This document shows, piece after piece, positions 43,139 through 52,133 of a stretch of DNA of 64,000 bases. Position 1 is the stretch's first letter. Every line of letters begins with the position of its first letter. Origin of the DNA: Leptospira ainazelensis. GTDB lineage: Bacteria; Spirochaetota; Leptospiria; Leptospirales; Leptospiraceae. Under the pieces are notes generated by a model that had not been told where the DNA came from, did not search any database, and saw nothing but the letters and a program-made list of their open reading frames with translations. The DNA is taken from contig NZ_JAFFPT010000062.1 of the NCBI RefSeq assembly GCF_016918785.1, positions 68,447-132,446 on the forward strand, in the 5' to 3' direction. Made by a program: the position numbers and the translations under genes.

Positions 43139-43969
43139 TTATCTCCAACCTTCGTTTTTCAGTTCGCTGTGATTCAGATACAATCCTGAAGCTGCAACCG
43201 AAGGAGCTCTGGTGTGTCCTTGAAACTGAGTGTAAGTTACATTCGAGTTAAAAGGCCAGATCCCTTCGCTCTGAGTCAAAGAGGACTGACACTGACTCAC
43301 CCCGCCCGCCTTGTTGTAAGCACAGGAAGAATGATAAGCGACTGCATAGTCGTCTTCGCCCGGGAGAATTAAAGACGCTCCCGCCATTCCCTTATATCCG
43401 GGAACCTGATACACGGTTACTCCCGCAGTGTTGTTGTGGTTGTAAGCGCCTCTTGCTGTCGAAACGATAAGAGCCTTATCCATCGAATTTCCGGCAAAAC
43501 CGAAAGTTGCACCGTTCAATGCAGACGCCAATTCGGAACCACCGGACGCCGCGGCAAGTGCGGTTACTTTTGTGAAATTGTAACCTTTGCTGGAAGCGCT
43601 TGCTCCTAAGTTTGCAAGCCAGTATTCGGTCACATAACAACCCGCGCTGTGGCAAACGATTTTGCAGGAATTGGCTCCCTTGCAATATGTGTTTGCTACG
43701 GTCGTAAAGTTGGTCTGCGCTCTGGACGCTCCGTAACTTCTCGGATCGGAAGTTCCGTCGTAACCGACGAATACCTTCGCTCCGGAAACGGAGTTCACAC
43801 TTGTTCCCCAGTAGTTGTTTACGTCGGTTGTGCCGGTGCCGTTGTGATTCTTATCAGACTTTCCATGAACAAACACGGTGTAGGTCTGAGCAGAAAGGGA
43901 TCCTGCCATAAACAGGGCACAAAAAATCAGCCCAATGCTCTTCTTTTTTTTTATTCTCATTCTCTTCAC
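43139..43969 (-). CDS. Secreted alpha/beta-hydrolase, paralogue 2
   Basis: The 276-residue product is a close copy of the 40549 protein (~90% identical by eye), with the same CHSAGC nucleophile elbow, Cys residues and GHTRAP region. Differences cluster in the signal peptide and a few small-residue swaps. Here the start is GTG 43969, preceded by AGGAG four bases away, giving MKRMRIKKKKS; paralogue 1 has a related upstream stretch (GGAGAATAGTG) but that GTG is out of frame there and ATG is used. The two copies are in the same orientation 2.6 kb apart and flank the anchored protein gene. Confidence 0.8.
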   Translation of the reverse strand: MKRMRIKKKKSIGLIFCALFMAGSLSAQTYTVFVHGKSDKNHNGTGTTDVNNYWGTSVNSVSGAKVFVGYDGTSDPRSYGASRAQTNFTTVANTYCKGANSCKIVCHSAGCYVTEYWLANLGASASSKGYNFTKVTALAAASGGSELASALNGATFGFAGNSMDKALIVSTARGAYNHNNTAGVTVYQVPGYKGMAGASLILPGEDDYAVAYHSSCAYNKAGGVSQCQSSLTQSEGIWPFNSNVTYTQFQGHTRAPSVAASGLYLNHSELKNEGWR

Positions 43970-44357
43970 TATTCTCCTGATATATAAATTAGGAAGGAGT
44001 CCGCAGCATTGTTCAAAACTTACGCAAGTTTAGTCAAGTCCAAGTAGAATCTTTTTTAAATAACGGATAGAATAAAATCATTCTTCTTGTTTTCTCCTTT
44101 TTTGGTTGAGACGTCCTCATTTTAAGAAGAACGATGTTAGTTAACTCGGATTTTGTTTCTGAGATTCTTCTTGGAAAGAATTCGGGGTAAAAGACCGGGT
44201 ATGGATTGGAAAAAGAATGTTTTTTGATTCTTAATTTTGTTAAGCGAAGTGAAGAATCGACTCTCTTTTGCCGGATTCCTTAACTTTCGTTTATCGGAAA
44301 CCGCGGGGAGTTCCTAACAAATCAAAGTTTAAGAGAATTCAGTTTTTGTAATATACC
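43970..44357. other. 388-base upstream region of hydrolase paralogue 2
   Basis: It holds the CCGTTATTTAA motif (minus strand, about 44056-44066) and a CTTGACT box shared with paralogue 1. Further right are GTTAAGCGAAGTGAAGAATCG (as two overlapping short matches to the lipase upstream region) and a GGGAGTTCCTA remnant of the repeat palindrome (about 44307-44317). No gene is seen. Confidence 0.35.
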
Positions 44358-45431
44358 TCAAAGACCTGGAAAAAGATTTTCCCCTTTTGTTAAACGAAGT
44401 CGATAGATCTCAGGTATTTGAAATATTTTTTTGTTTAAGGGCATGGAATCTTCGAGTTGTAATCGACTTCTTGCGATGCGAAACCGTTTCCAGAGCATTT
44501 CCGCGTAGGGCCCGGTTCCCACCATCCGACTTGAATAATCGGAATCGTAGAGTTTGCCTCCCCGTGCACGGCGAATTTGATTTTCTATCTTTTCCTTTTT
44601 GAGCGGATAATTTTTTTCCAACCATTCCAAAAAGAGGGGAGCGACTTCGAACGGGAGTCTCAAAAAAACCATTCCTGCGGATCGGGCTCCGGATTCTTTC
44701 GCGGATTGAAGAATCGTTTCGAGTTCGTTATCGTTTAATCCGGGGATCATCGGCGCGGCCATCACTCCGGTAGGAACTCCCGCTTCGGTAAGTTTACAAA
44801 TTGTTTCGAGTCTTCTTTCCGGACTGGCTGTTCTCGGCTCCATTTTTTTCCAGAGTTCGGAATCCAAAGTGGTTACGCTAATGTAAACTTTCGCCAAATT
44901 CTGAGACGCCAATTTTTCAAGAAGATCCAAGTCTCGAGTGACAAGAAAGGACTTTGTAATCATCGCAACGGGTTGTCGAAATTCTAAAAACACTTTGAGG
45001 AGTTCCCGCGTGATTTCCAATTTTCTTTCCATCGGTTGGTAGATGTCCGTAACTCCCGCGAGCTGAATTGTTCGAACTTCACCTTTTTGTTTCGCGAGAT
45101 ACTTTCTCAGAAGTTCGGGTGCGTTTCTTTTTGCAAAAATCTTGGTTTCAAAATCGATTCCCGGAGAAAGATCCACATAGGCGTGATTGGGTCGCGCATA
45201 ACAGTAAATACATCCGTGTTCGCAACCTCGATAAGGATTGATCGATCTGGTAAATCCGAGATCCGGACAATCGTTTTCGGATACGATCGTCTTTGCGTGT
45301 TCCTCCAAAAGAATCGTTTTGGGTGAGGGGAATTCGTTCGGATCTTCGGGATCCCTTTCCCGGGAAATCGTCTCAAATCGTCCGGAAATTTTTGATTCTG
45401 TACCTCGTTTGATTTTTCTTGGTTCTAACAC
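44358..45431 (-). CDS. Radical SAM protein, SplB/PA0069 type
   Basis: The 357-residue protein has the radical SAM cluster motif in YRGCEHGCIYCYARPNH (CxxxCxxC), preceded by GFTRSINPYRGC, and later LAGVTDIYQPMERKL and GVMAAPMIPGLND. This order matches PA0069-like proteins related to spore photoproduct lyase. It binds a 4Fe-4S cluster and S-adenosylmethionine in the cytoplasm. Its reaction in non-sporulating bacteria is not known. The start GTG at 45431 has no clear ribosome site. Confidence 0.85.
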   Translation of the reverse strand: MLEPRKIKRGTESKISGRFETISRERDPEDPNEFPSPKTILLEEHAKTIVSENDCPDLGFTRSINPYRGCEHGCIYCYARPNHAYVDLSPGIDFETKIFAKRNAPELLRKYLAKQKGEVRTIQLAGVTDIYQPMERKLEITRELLKVFLEFRQPVAMITKSFLVTRDLDLLEKLASQNLAKVYISVTTLDSELWKKMEPRTASPERRLETICKLTEAGVPTGVMAAPMIPGLNDNELETILQSAKESGARSAGMVFLRLPFEVAPLFLEWLEKNYPLKKEKIENQIRRARGGKLYDSDYSSRMVGTGPYAEMLWKRFRIARSRLQLEDSMPLNKKIFQIPEIYRLRLTKGENLFPGL

Positions 45432-45739
45432 AGGAGATTCTCGAATTTGAGAATATGCTTATTATAAAATAAGTAAACAAAAAATAAGTATTTTTGTCAT
45501 TTGAAAGGATTAAAAAATGATAAGAATTCCGTGTGCTCCTGCTCGAATCGGAAGAGAAGCGGGATCTTTGAGATCGAGATGGAATCGATATTCCGGTGGA
45601 TCTGATCTTATTCTTCAGTTCGGCTGTTCACTTAACTTTCAAAGCCGAAGGCTTAAATTTTTAAAAGTTCAGTACTAAGAATCAGTTACAAAAGCTCGAA
45701 AGACGAAAAAATCCGGTTTTACAAAATTCTAATCTATTC

Positions 45740-45905
45740 GTGTGAGTTCCCACAAATTACGTCTCATTGATTTTTTGGGTTATTCCTAATTGTTCTTTTA
45801 TCATCCAGAATAGGTGTGAGTTCCCACAGATTACGTCTCATTGGTTTGTTGCCGCATTTCTAATTGTTCTTTTTTATCAAACACTGGTGTGGAGTTCCTA
45901 CGTTT
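45740..45905 (+). repeat. Diverged tandem repeat of ~74 bases
   Basis: Two units lie head to tail, 45740-45813 and 45814-45886, followed by a truncated third start (GTGTGGAGTTCCTACG). Each opens GTGTGAGTTCCCACARATTA then CGTCTCATTG, and each ends with CTAATTGTTCTTTT..ATCA. The opening is a relative of the dispersed TGTAGGAGTTCCTACA palindrome. The region is 150-300 bases upstream of the copper operon. The middle of the unit is diverged, so it is an old duplication. Confidence 0.75.
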
Positions 45906-46000
45906 TAAGATTCTGAGACGGTCCAGTTCACTCACGCGCATCTGATCGCGAATACAAAAGGGAACCTTAGAAAAAAATTCATTGAATGCGATTTTTTTAC

Positions 46001-46045
46001 CGATTTTTTCTAAAAATCGTCTATAGTATAGGGGGGTATGGTATA
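46001..46045 (+). promoter_or_regulatory. Copper operon control region: hairpin and CsoR-type operator
   Basis: TATAGTATAGGGGGGTATGG then TATA (46022-46045) is a TATA..ATA inverted repeat around a G-tract, as in CsoR/RcnR operators, and it ends at the csoR start codon. Its first part also reads as a -10 box. Just upstream CGATTTTT (46001-46008) and AAAAATCG (46012-46019) form a perfect 8-base hairpin. CsoR binding here would repress the operon until Cu(I) binds. Confidence 0.7.
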
Positions 46046-46332
46046 TGAAACCGAAACACAAACTACATTCGGATCCAAAGGTTAAAGAAGGTTTAACTTT
46101 GAGACTCAAAAAAATAGAGGGGCAAATCCGAGGAATCCAAGGAATGATCGAAAGAGACGAATACTGCGACGACGTTCTAAACCAGCTTTCTTCCGCTAAA
46201 TCTGCGTTAGATGGAGTTTCTAAAATTCTTCTTAAAAGTCATATTGAAACCTGTGTCGTGGAAAGAATCAAGGATAACGATCCCGCGATCTTAAACGAAT
46301 TTATGACCACAGTAGACCGCATTCTTAAATAA
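46045..46332 (+). CDS. csoR: CsoR-family copper-sensing repressor
   Basis: The 95-residue all-helical protein has the CsoR/RcnR/FrmR fold (LRLKKIEGQIRGIQGMIERD, then DDVLNQLSSAKSAL). The Cu(I) ligand set Cys-His-Cys is present as C41 (DEYCDD), H66 and C70 (KSHIETC), which fits CsoR rather than FrmR or RcnR. It represses the csoR-copZ-copA operon and is released by Cu(I). ATG 46045 lies directly at the end of its own operator. copZ begins 14 bases after its stop. Confidence 0.9.
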   Translation: MKPKHKLHSDPKVKEGLTLRLKKIEGQIRGIQGMIERDEYCDDVLNQLSSAKSALDGVSKILLKSHIETCVVERIKDNDPAILNEFMTTVDRILK

Positions 46333-46346
46333 ATCCGGAGAAAATT

Positions 46347-46556
46347 ATGAAAGAAATCAAATTAATCGTAGAGGGAATGACCTGCAATCACTGTCAACAT
46401 ACGATCGAATCCGCGTTAAAGGACTTAGGTCTTTCATCTAAAGCGAGCTTTGTAAATAAGGAAGTCGTTTATCAAGGTGAAGGTACCGAAGAGGAATTAA
46501 CCAAGGTTAGGGCCGCGATCCTAGAAGAAGGTTATACCCCGGGTGCCGTCAAATGA
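46347..46556 (+). CDS. copZ: Copper chaperone CopZ
   Basis: The 69-residue protein is one heavy-metal-associated ferredoxin-like domain with the Cu(I) motif GMTCNHCQ at residues ~10-17. It carries cytosolic Cu(I) to CopA. GGAGAAAATT precedes the ATG. Its end overlaps the copA start by four bases (ATGA). Confidence 0.93.
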   Translation: MKEIKLIVEGMTCNHCQHTIESALKDLGLSSKASFVNKEVVYQGEGTEEELTKVRAAILEEGYTPGAVK

Positions 46557-48787
46557 CCGCGCCCGTATCAACGGATTCTTCCGATTCCGGAATTACCCTG
46601 GATCTGATCGGAATGACCTGCGCCAATTGTGCGCTTCGTATCGAGAAAGGTTTAAAAAAAGTTCCCGGCGTTAAGGATGCGAGAGTCAACTTCGCTATGG
46701 AAACCGCAAAGGTCGAATTTTCCACTCCGGTTTCGGAGGAAGTCTTATTGGACAAAGTGGATTCTCTCGGATACAGAGCGATCGTTCACGAGGACATCGT
46801 TGTCCACGGGGAAGCCGAAAAGGCTCACGAAAAAGAATTTAAAAAACTTAAGTTCAAACTTCTGGCTTCGGCATTATTTTCCGCTCCTTTGCTTTTGGCG
46901 ATGATCGGACATTTTGGAGAAAACAAACTTTCCGAATATTTGCATTTTCTAATGAATCCTTGGCTTCAATTTGCGTTGGCGACCCCGGTGCAGTTTTGGA
47001 TCGGCTCTTCATTTTATCTGGGAGCGTTTCGATCTCTTAGAAACGGAGGCGCGAATATGGACGTTCTGGTTGCGCTGGGAACCTCTGCGGCGTATTTTTA
47101 TAGCGTAAAACAATCGTTTCTATCTTTGGGAGAGCACTATCATGGAGAGATTTTTCTCTACTACGAAACTTCTGCGGTTCTAATTACTCTGATTTTATTC
47201 GGGAAATTTTTGGAACATCTCGCAAGGGGGAAATCTTCCAAAGCGATTCAATCCTTGGTCGGACTTCAGCCGAAAACCGCAAATATAATTCGCGAAGAAG
47301 AAATCCAGGAGATTCCATTGGCAGCGGTGAGAGTCGGGGATTTGCTTCTCGTAAAAGTTGGAGAGACCGTTCCCGTGGACGGGATCGTCGAAGAAGGGAG
47401 TTCTTCTATCGACGAATCGATGTTAACCGGTGAAAGTATTCCGGTTGAAAAAACGATCGGCGGTTTTTTGTTCGGCGGTTCGCTTAACAAAAACGGGGTT
47501 TTGAAACTCAGGGCTTCTAAGGTCGGAAAGGACACTCTTTTGTCCGGAATCGTGCGGGTAGTTCAAGAGGCCCAAGGATCGAGAGCGCCGATTCAAAGGA
47601 TCGCCGACCGTATTTCAGGAGTTTTTGTTCCGATCGTGATCGTGATCGCAGCCGTTACTTTTTCCCTTTGGTATTTTTGGTTGGAGCCGGGGATTTTTTC
47701 AGGGGCATTGGAAAAGGCGATCGCAGTACTCGTTATCGCGTGTCCTTGCGCTCTCGGATTGGCGACTCCGGTTTCGATTCTTGCAGGTTCCGGTAAAGCC
47801 GCCACTCAAGGAATTTTGTTTCGAACCGCAGAAGCATTAGAAATCGCTCATAAAGTGAATACTGTCGTTTTTGATAAGACGGGAACATTGACATACGGAA
47901 AACCCGTTCTTAAAAAAATCGACGTTCTGGAGCCGAGCGATGAAAACCGGCTTCTTTTGCTCGCGGGTTCTGCTGAACAAAATTCGGAACACCCGCTTTC
48001 AAAAGCAATCGTCGATTTCGCAAAACTCAAAGGAATGACTCTGCTGATTCCGGAAAAATTCGAAACCGTTCCCGGTGGCGGAGTTTTTGCGGTCGTGAAT
48101 TCAAAAGAAATCCTTTTGGGAACCGATCGTCTCTTTCGAGAAAGGGGAATCGATTTAGATAAGAACCTTCTGGATTTGAAGATACAACGAGAAGCGGAGG
48201 GCGCGACTGTGGTCCATCTCGGCGTGGACGGAATTCACAGCGCCATCCTTTCCCTTGCGGATACGGTCAAAGAATCCACCCCCGCTTCGGTTGATCGTCT
48301 AAAAGCTCTGGGTATGGAAGTCTATATGATTACGGGCGACAATGAAAGAACCGCGAAGGCTGTCGCAAACACTTGCGGAATCGATCATGTTCTTGCGGAA
48401 ATTCTCCCGGAGGGGAAGGCAAAGGAAGTAAAGAAGTTGATGGATTCCGGAAAAGTTGTCGCAATGGTGGGCGATGGAATTAACGACGCGCCTGCATTAG
48501 CAGTTTCTAATTTAGGAATCGCCATGGGAACCGGAACCGACGTCGCGATGGAATCGTCCGACGTTGTCATCATGAACGGAGACCTTGTTTCGATCGCGAA
48601 CGCTTTTCTTATGAGTCGGAGAACCGTTTATAATATTCGTCAGAATCTTTTTTGGGCCCTGATTTACAACGCGCTCGGAATTCCTTTTGCCGCCGCCGGG
48701 TTTTTGGCGCCTTGGATCGCAGGCGGAGCGATGGCGTTTAGTTCCGTCTCCGTGGTTCTCAACGCTCTTAGGCTACAAAGAAAATAG
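46553..48787 (+). CDS. copA: Copper-exporting P1B-type ATPase
   Basis: The 744-residue pump has one N-terminal metal-binding domain (GMTCANCALRI, ~19-29), eight expected helices, the actuator motif LTGESIPV, the intramembrane metal site IACPCALGLATP (~395-406), the phosphorylation motif DKTGTLT (~440) and GDGINDAPAL (~640). The C-terminal helix pair has the conserved YNALGIPFAA and MAFSSVSVVLN typical of Cu(I) pumps. It exports Cu(I) to the periplasm with ATP. It is the last gene of the csoR-copZ-copA operon. Confidence 0.95.
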   Translation: MTAPVSTDSSDSGITLDLIGMTCANCALRIEKGLKKVPGVKDARVNFAMETAKVEFSTPVSEEVLLDKVDSLGYRAIVHEDIVVHGEAEKAHEKEFKKLKFKLLASALFSAPLLLAMIGHFGENKLSEYLHFLMNPWLQFALATPVQFWIGSSFYLGAFRSLRNGGANMDVLVALGTSAAYFYSVKQSFLSLGEHYHGEIFLYYETSAVLITLILFGKFLEHLARGKSSKAIQSLVGLQPKTANIIREEEIQEIPLAAVRVGDLLLVKVGETVPVDGIVEEGSSSIDESMLTGESIPVEKTIGGFLFGGSLNKNGVLKLRASKVGKDTLLSGIVRVVQEAQGSRAPIQRIADRISGVFVPIVIVIAAVTFSLWYFWLEPGIFSGALEKAIAVLVIACPCALGLATPVSILAGSGKAATQGILFRTAEALEIAHKVNTVVFDKTGTLTYGKPVLKKIDVLEPSDENRLLLLAGSAEQNSEHPLSKAIVDFAKLKGMTLLIPEKFETVPGGGVFAVVNSKEILLGTDRLFRERGIDLDKNLLDLKIQREAEGATVVHLGVDGIHSAILSLADTVKESTPASVDRLKALGMEVYMITGDNERTAKAVANTCGIDHVLAEILPEGKAKEVKKLMDSGKVVAMVGDGINDAPALAVSNLGIAMGTGTDVAMESSDVVIMNGDLVSIANAFLMSRRTVYNIRQNLFWALIYNALGIPFAAAGFLAPWIAGGAMAFSSVSVVLNALRLQRK

Positions 48788-48808
48788 ATTATAAAAAATG
48801 AATATTTT

Positions 48809-48845
48809 GGGATCGATCGAAATGTCGGTCCCGGTTTTATTTTGG
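48809..48845 (+). terminator. Terminator of the copper operon
   Basis: GGGATCGA (48809-48816) pairs with TCGGTCCC (48825-48832, one G-U pair) over an 8-base loop, followed by GGTTTTATTTT. It lies 22 bases after the copA stop codon and fits an intrinsic terminator. Confidence 0.7.
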
Positions 48846-48897
48846 GAATTGTTTTTTCGAGATAAGAAATTTCGGATGTCGAAGGACTTCGAATTTT

Positions 48898-49512
48898 TTA
48901 TACTCCGTCCATCCATTCTTTATAAGAATAAAGACTGCTGATCGTTGCGATATAAGAATTTGCGGTAGGATTCAGATCGATTCCGTAGGTGAGAAAACGC
49001 CCGACCACGGGTGCGTAAAACGCATCCGCGATTCCGAATTGTTTTCCGAAAAGGAACGGTCCTTTGTAAGTATCAAGACATTCTTTCCAGACGGATTCGA
49101 TTCTTCGAATGTCCTTCCAGGCTCCTTCCGGAAACGATCTTCCATGCAATTTTTCGGCGAGGTTCATCGAAAGATTCTTTCTAAGATCCGTGAATCCGGA
49201 ATGCATTTCTGCGACGATCGATCTCGCAAATGCCCTTGTCGCCTTTTCTTTCGGCCAGAGGTTTTTTTCAGGGAAAGTTTCCGCAATGTATTCAACGATA
49301 CTTAACGTGTCCCAGATTTTCAGATCTCCGTCGACGAATACGGGAACTTTGCCCGCATTCGAGTAGAGTTTGATCTTTTCAAAAAACTCCGGTGTATTTA
49401 GCACGAGCGAGATTTCCGTAAAAGGAATTTTACTTTCTCTTAATAAAATCCAAGGACGCATGGACCAAGAAGAGAATTTTTTATCGCCGATTACGAGTTG
49501 AAGATCTGCCAT
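48898..49512 (-). CDS. Glutathione S-transferase family protein
   Basis: I chose ATG 49512, which follows GGAAGAAG, giving 204 residues; the frame is open for 18 more codons. It has a thioredoxin-like N-terminal domain with FSSWSMRPWILL (Ser as probable catalytic residue) and GKVPVFVDG, IWDTLSIVEYIAE, and an all-helical C-terminal domain with FGIADAFYAPVV. This matches the SWSxRPW type of bacterial GSTs (YfcF/zeta-like). Cytoplasmic; substrate unknown. Confidence 0.87.
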   Translation of the reverse strand: MADLQLVIGDKKFSSWSMRPWILLRESKIPFTEISLVLNTPEFFEKIKLYSNAGKVPVFVDGDLKIWDTLSIVEYIAETFPEKNLWPKEKATRAFARSIVAEMHSGFTDLRKNLSMNLAEKLHGRSFPEGAWKDIRRIESVWKECLDTYKGPFLFGKQFGIADAFYAPVVGRFLTYGIDLNPTANSYIATISSLYSYKEWMDGV

Positions 49513-49775
49513 AAGACCAAACTTCTTCCATGGAAAAATCCTGAAAATTGAAATTCTTTTGTTCACCGATTCTAAATAAAAGCAAAAGTATTCTTTTAGA
49601 AAAGATCGATTCTGAACGGTAAGAAAATTTCCATTCTAAGTTTAAAACTTATGGATCCTAAAAAAATTGCGGCCCGTCCGGTCCTCTGCGCTGTTCGCCG
49701 ACTTCGGAAGCGCTTTGGAACGGATTTGTGGATCTGGTTCGGACTATGGTTCTTGCCTCATCTGCAATCGGAAAA

Positions 49776-51095
49776 TTAGTATTTTAGAGGAAGAGACAAG
49801 GACGCCAAAACCGTTTCGACCGGGAATTCGGAAACCGAATGATCTAAAATATTAGAAATTTGGAATGTTCCTGAATGTTTTCGCGCCACGTAGTCGACGA
49901 TCGTCAAACCGAGTCCCGAAAAAAAAGTTTCCAGAGGCAGACTTTCGTAAACAAAGCCGGTCAAGCGGTAAAAAGGTTGTTTTACTAGGATTTCCTTGTC
50001 TCTCGGGACACCGGGAATCGATTTCGGATCGAATTCATTTTTGACCGATAGGTTTAACATTCCGTTTTGGATCTTATCGTAGATTAGGATTTTCGAATTC
50101 TTACGAGAATACTTGACCGCGTTTACTATCAATTCTTCCAGAATCAATTGAATCGAATCCTTATCCACTTCGATCTTTACCGCGTTGGATTGTAAGGATT
50201 TATGAAACGAAATATTTAATTCTTTCTCGGTTAATAGGCCGTCCATCTTTTCGTTGGCGTTTTCAACCGTGAGTTCGATCAAATCGAATAGATCGGAAAT
50301 GTTCATCGTATTTTTTTTGGTCGAAATGTCCCGATTGAGAATGTCCATACTCTTTTCCAAACATTTGAGAGTATCGTGAACCGTTTGATTGTTCTGAAAT
50401 AGAAGGTTCGCGATTTCTTTCGGCAAAACGCAAGTCTCTCCTTCGAAAGAGGCCGACGTCTCCAGAATTTCGATCAAACTTACGATCGCTCCGAATCCGC
50501 CTCCGCTCAAAAAAGTTTGTTTGATGTTATTCAAAGTAACTTTGCTGATATCGACCGTTTTTTCCAGATCGGACATCCAGGATTGTTTGTATAAGATCCA
50601 ATCGAGCTGAGCGCGGAGCCTCGTTTCGGTTTCTTCTTGAAGGACTTTTTCCATCGCTTTTTTTTGCGTATACTCGACGATCCGTTTCATACAATGTCCG
50701 AAAACGTGAATATCAACGGGTTTGATCAAATAATCCAAAACTCCAAGTTTCATTACTTCAATGATAGTATTCGGTTGGTTGTTTCCGGTTTGAACTAGAA
50801 TGATCGGATCCTCTAGGAAATTTTTAATTTCCCTGATAAAATCCTGTCCTTTAATAAACGGAGTTTCGAGATCCACGATAAAAGCCGAGTATCGATTTTT
50901 GCGGGCCGCATCTAACGCTTGTTTTCCGTTGGCGTAACCTTCGGCGGCGATTCCTAACGTTTTGCAGATTTGAAGTAATAAGGCCCGGATTTCTTCCGCG
51001 TCTTCTAATATCAGAATCGGATCCCTTAAGGCAATGGGTTGTTCGACCGAGAATTGTCTGATTTGATTTTGGCGAATATCGATTGTGTTTGTCAT
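49776..51095 (-). CDS. Receiver domain fused to a histidine-kinase-like ATPase, no H-box
   Basis: The 439-residue protein starts with a receiver domain (~26-145: LILEDAEEIR, phosphoacceptor Asp in FIVDLETPF, GVLDYLIKPVD). A coiled-coil and helical middle (~150-285) follows, then a C-terminal HATPase domain (~300-435) with ILEELIVNAVKYSRKN (N-box) and FFSGLGLTIVDYVARKHSG (G-box). I see no HE(x)(N)P phosphoacceptor His motif in the middle. It may be a response-regulated atypical kinase, a phosphatase, or a partner of another kinase. TAGGTAA precedes the ATG. It is divergent from the PAS-LuxR gene. Confidence 0.82.
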   Translation of the reverse strand: MTNTIDIRQNQIRQFSVEQPIALRDPILILEDAEEIRALLLQICKTLGIAAEGYANGKQALDAARKNRYSAFIVDLETPFIKGQDFIREIKNFLEDPIILVQTGNNQPNTIIEVMKLGVLDYLIKPVDIHVFGHCMKRIVEYTQKKAMEKVLQEETETRLRAQLDWILYKQSWMSDLEKTVDISKVTLNNIKQTFLSGGGFGAIVSLIEILETSASFEGETCVLPKEIANLLFQNNQTVHDTLKCLEKSMDILNRDISTKKNTMNISDLFDLIELTVENANEKMDGLLTEKELNISFHKSLQSNAVKIEVDKDSIQLILEELIVNAVKYSRKNSKILIYDKIQNGMLNLSVKNEFDPKSIPGVPRDKEILVKQPFYRLTGFVYESLPLETFFSGLGLTIVDYVARKHSGTFQISNILDHSVSEFPVETVLASLSLPLKY

Positions 51096-51275
51096 CTGTC
51101 TATTACCTAACTAATTAAAGTTCCTGATTTTTATCAATACCTGCACACGGTTTCTTCCAACGGATAGAATTGACGGAGAAGAAAGATAGTTTCATACTAA
51201 GGTAGTATTTAAACTGAAATTCTCACTCTTGATAAAAGCTAACCCATTGCTGCTCAAGGGATATGGAGGGAATAT

Positions 51276-51974
51276 ATGTCAATCGTGGAAAATCAGAATC
51301 AAATGAAGAGCGAAGATTTGTCGTCTATCTTAACTTCTTATTTTTATCAGTATCCGCATGCGATGTTTATCACGGATCGAGAAGGAAAGATAGAATTTAT
51401 CAATCCCGTTTTTGAAAGGTTATCCGGGTATAAACGAAACGAATTGATCGGCAAGAATCCAAGATTCTTTCAATCTGGGAATCACGATTCCGAATTTTAT
51501 GAAAATTTCTGGAAAACGATTTTATCCGGTAAGGAATACGAAGGAAGTTTTTTAAATAAGAACGGATCCGGAGAAACCATTTCCTGGAAAGAAAGAATCA
51601 CTCCTCTCAGAGATGAAAAAGGGGATATATCCAACTTCCTCTGTAGAGTAGATCTTCCTCACGATAAGCCCTCATTTTCGATCGCGGGTCCGTCCTCCGA
51701 TTCCGGCGTATCTCCGATCAAGGTGAAAGAATCTCTTTTTCCAAAACTTCAAAAAGAATACGGACTTACATACCAAGAGGCAAAAATCTGCGAACTCCTC
51801 GTTGCGGGACAAACAAGAGAAAGTTTGGTGCAACAGCTCGGTGTTCACTCGGGCACTTTGAAGAATCATCTAAAAGCTATCTATCGGAAGACGATCGAGA
51901 GAGATTTGGCAGAACCGGGTCAAGGAAGAGATAAACTGCAAAGACTTACCGTATTTTTGATTCGTCTTTGTTAA
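51276..51974 (+). CDS. PAS-domain LuxR-type transcription regulator
   Basis: The 232-residue protein has one PAS domain (~22-130: AMFITDREGKIEFINPVFER, LSGYKRNELIGKNPRFF, EGSFLNKNGSGETI) and a LuxR-type helix-turn-helix near the C-terminus (~160-228: LTYQEAKICELLVAGQTRES, GVHSGTLKNHLKAIYRKT). There is no receiver domain, so control is probably by ligand or redox state at the PAS domain or by contact with the neighbouring kinases. GGAGGG lies upstream of the ATG. The multi-PAS kinase gene follows 160 bases later. Confidence 0.85.
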   Translation: MSIVENQNQMKSEDLSSILTSYFYQYPHAMFITDREGKIEFINPVFERLSGYKRNELIGKNPRFFQSGNHDSEFYENFWKTILSGKEYEGSFLNKNGSGETISWKERITPLRDEKGDISNFLCRVDLPHDKPSFSIAGPSSDSGVSPIKVKESLFPKLQKEYGLTYQEAKICELLVAGQTRESLVQQLGVHSGTLKNHLKAIYRKTIERDLAEPGQGRDKLQRLTVFLIRLC

Positions 51975-52133
51975 ATTCCAGATTTTAGCAAAACACCATT
52001 TCGCATTAGCATACAACGTTCTTTTAAAATTAATTGGAAGAACGTTTCCTTTCTTTTTTTAACACGTCTCATTACTTTAGGGCTTGGACGGAATTCAAAA
52101 TTTATTGTATGATCTGAATTCGAATTTCCGAAT

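Noticed and set aside
45740..45886. Possible two-repeat CRISPR array
   Set aside because: Only two units exist, and the would-be spacers are themselves similar (both hold CTAATTGTTCTTTT), so it is a tandem duplication. No cas genes are in the window.
49667..49855. 62-codon plus-strand ORF
   Set aside because: Its second half is antisense to the receiver-kinase gene and the first half has no coding features.
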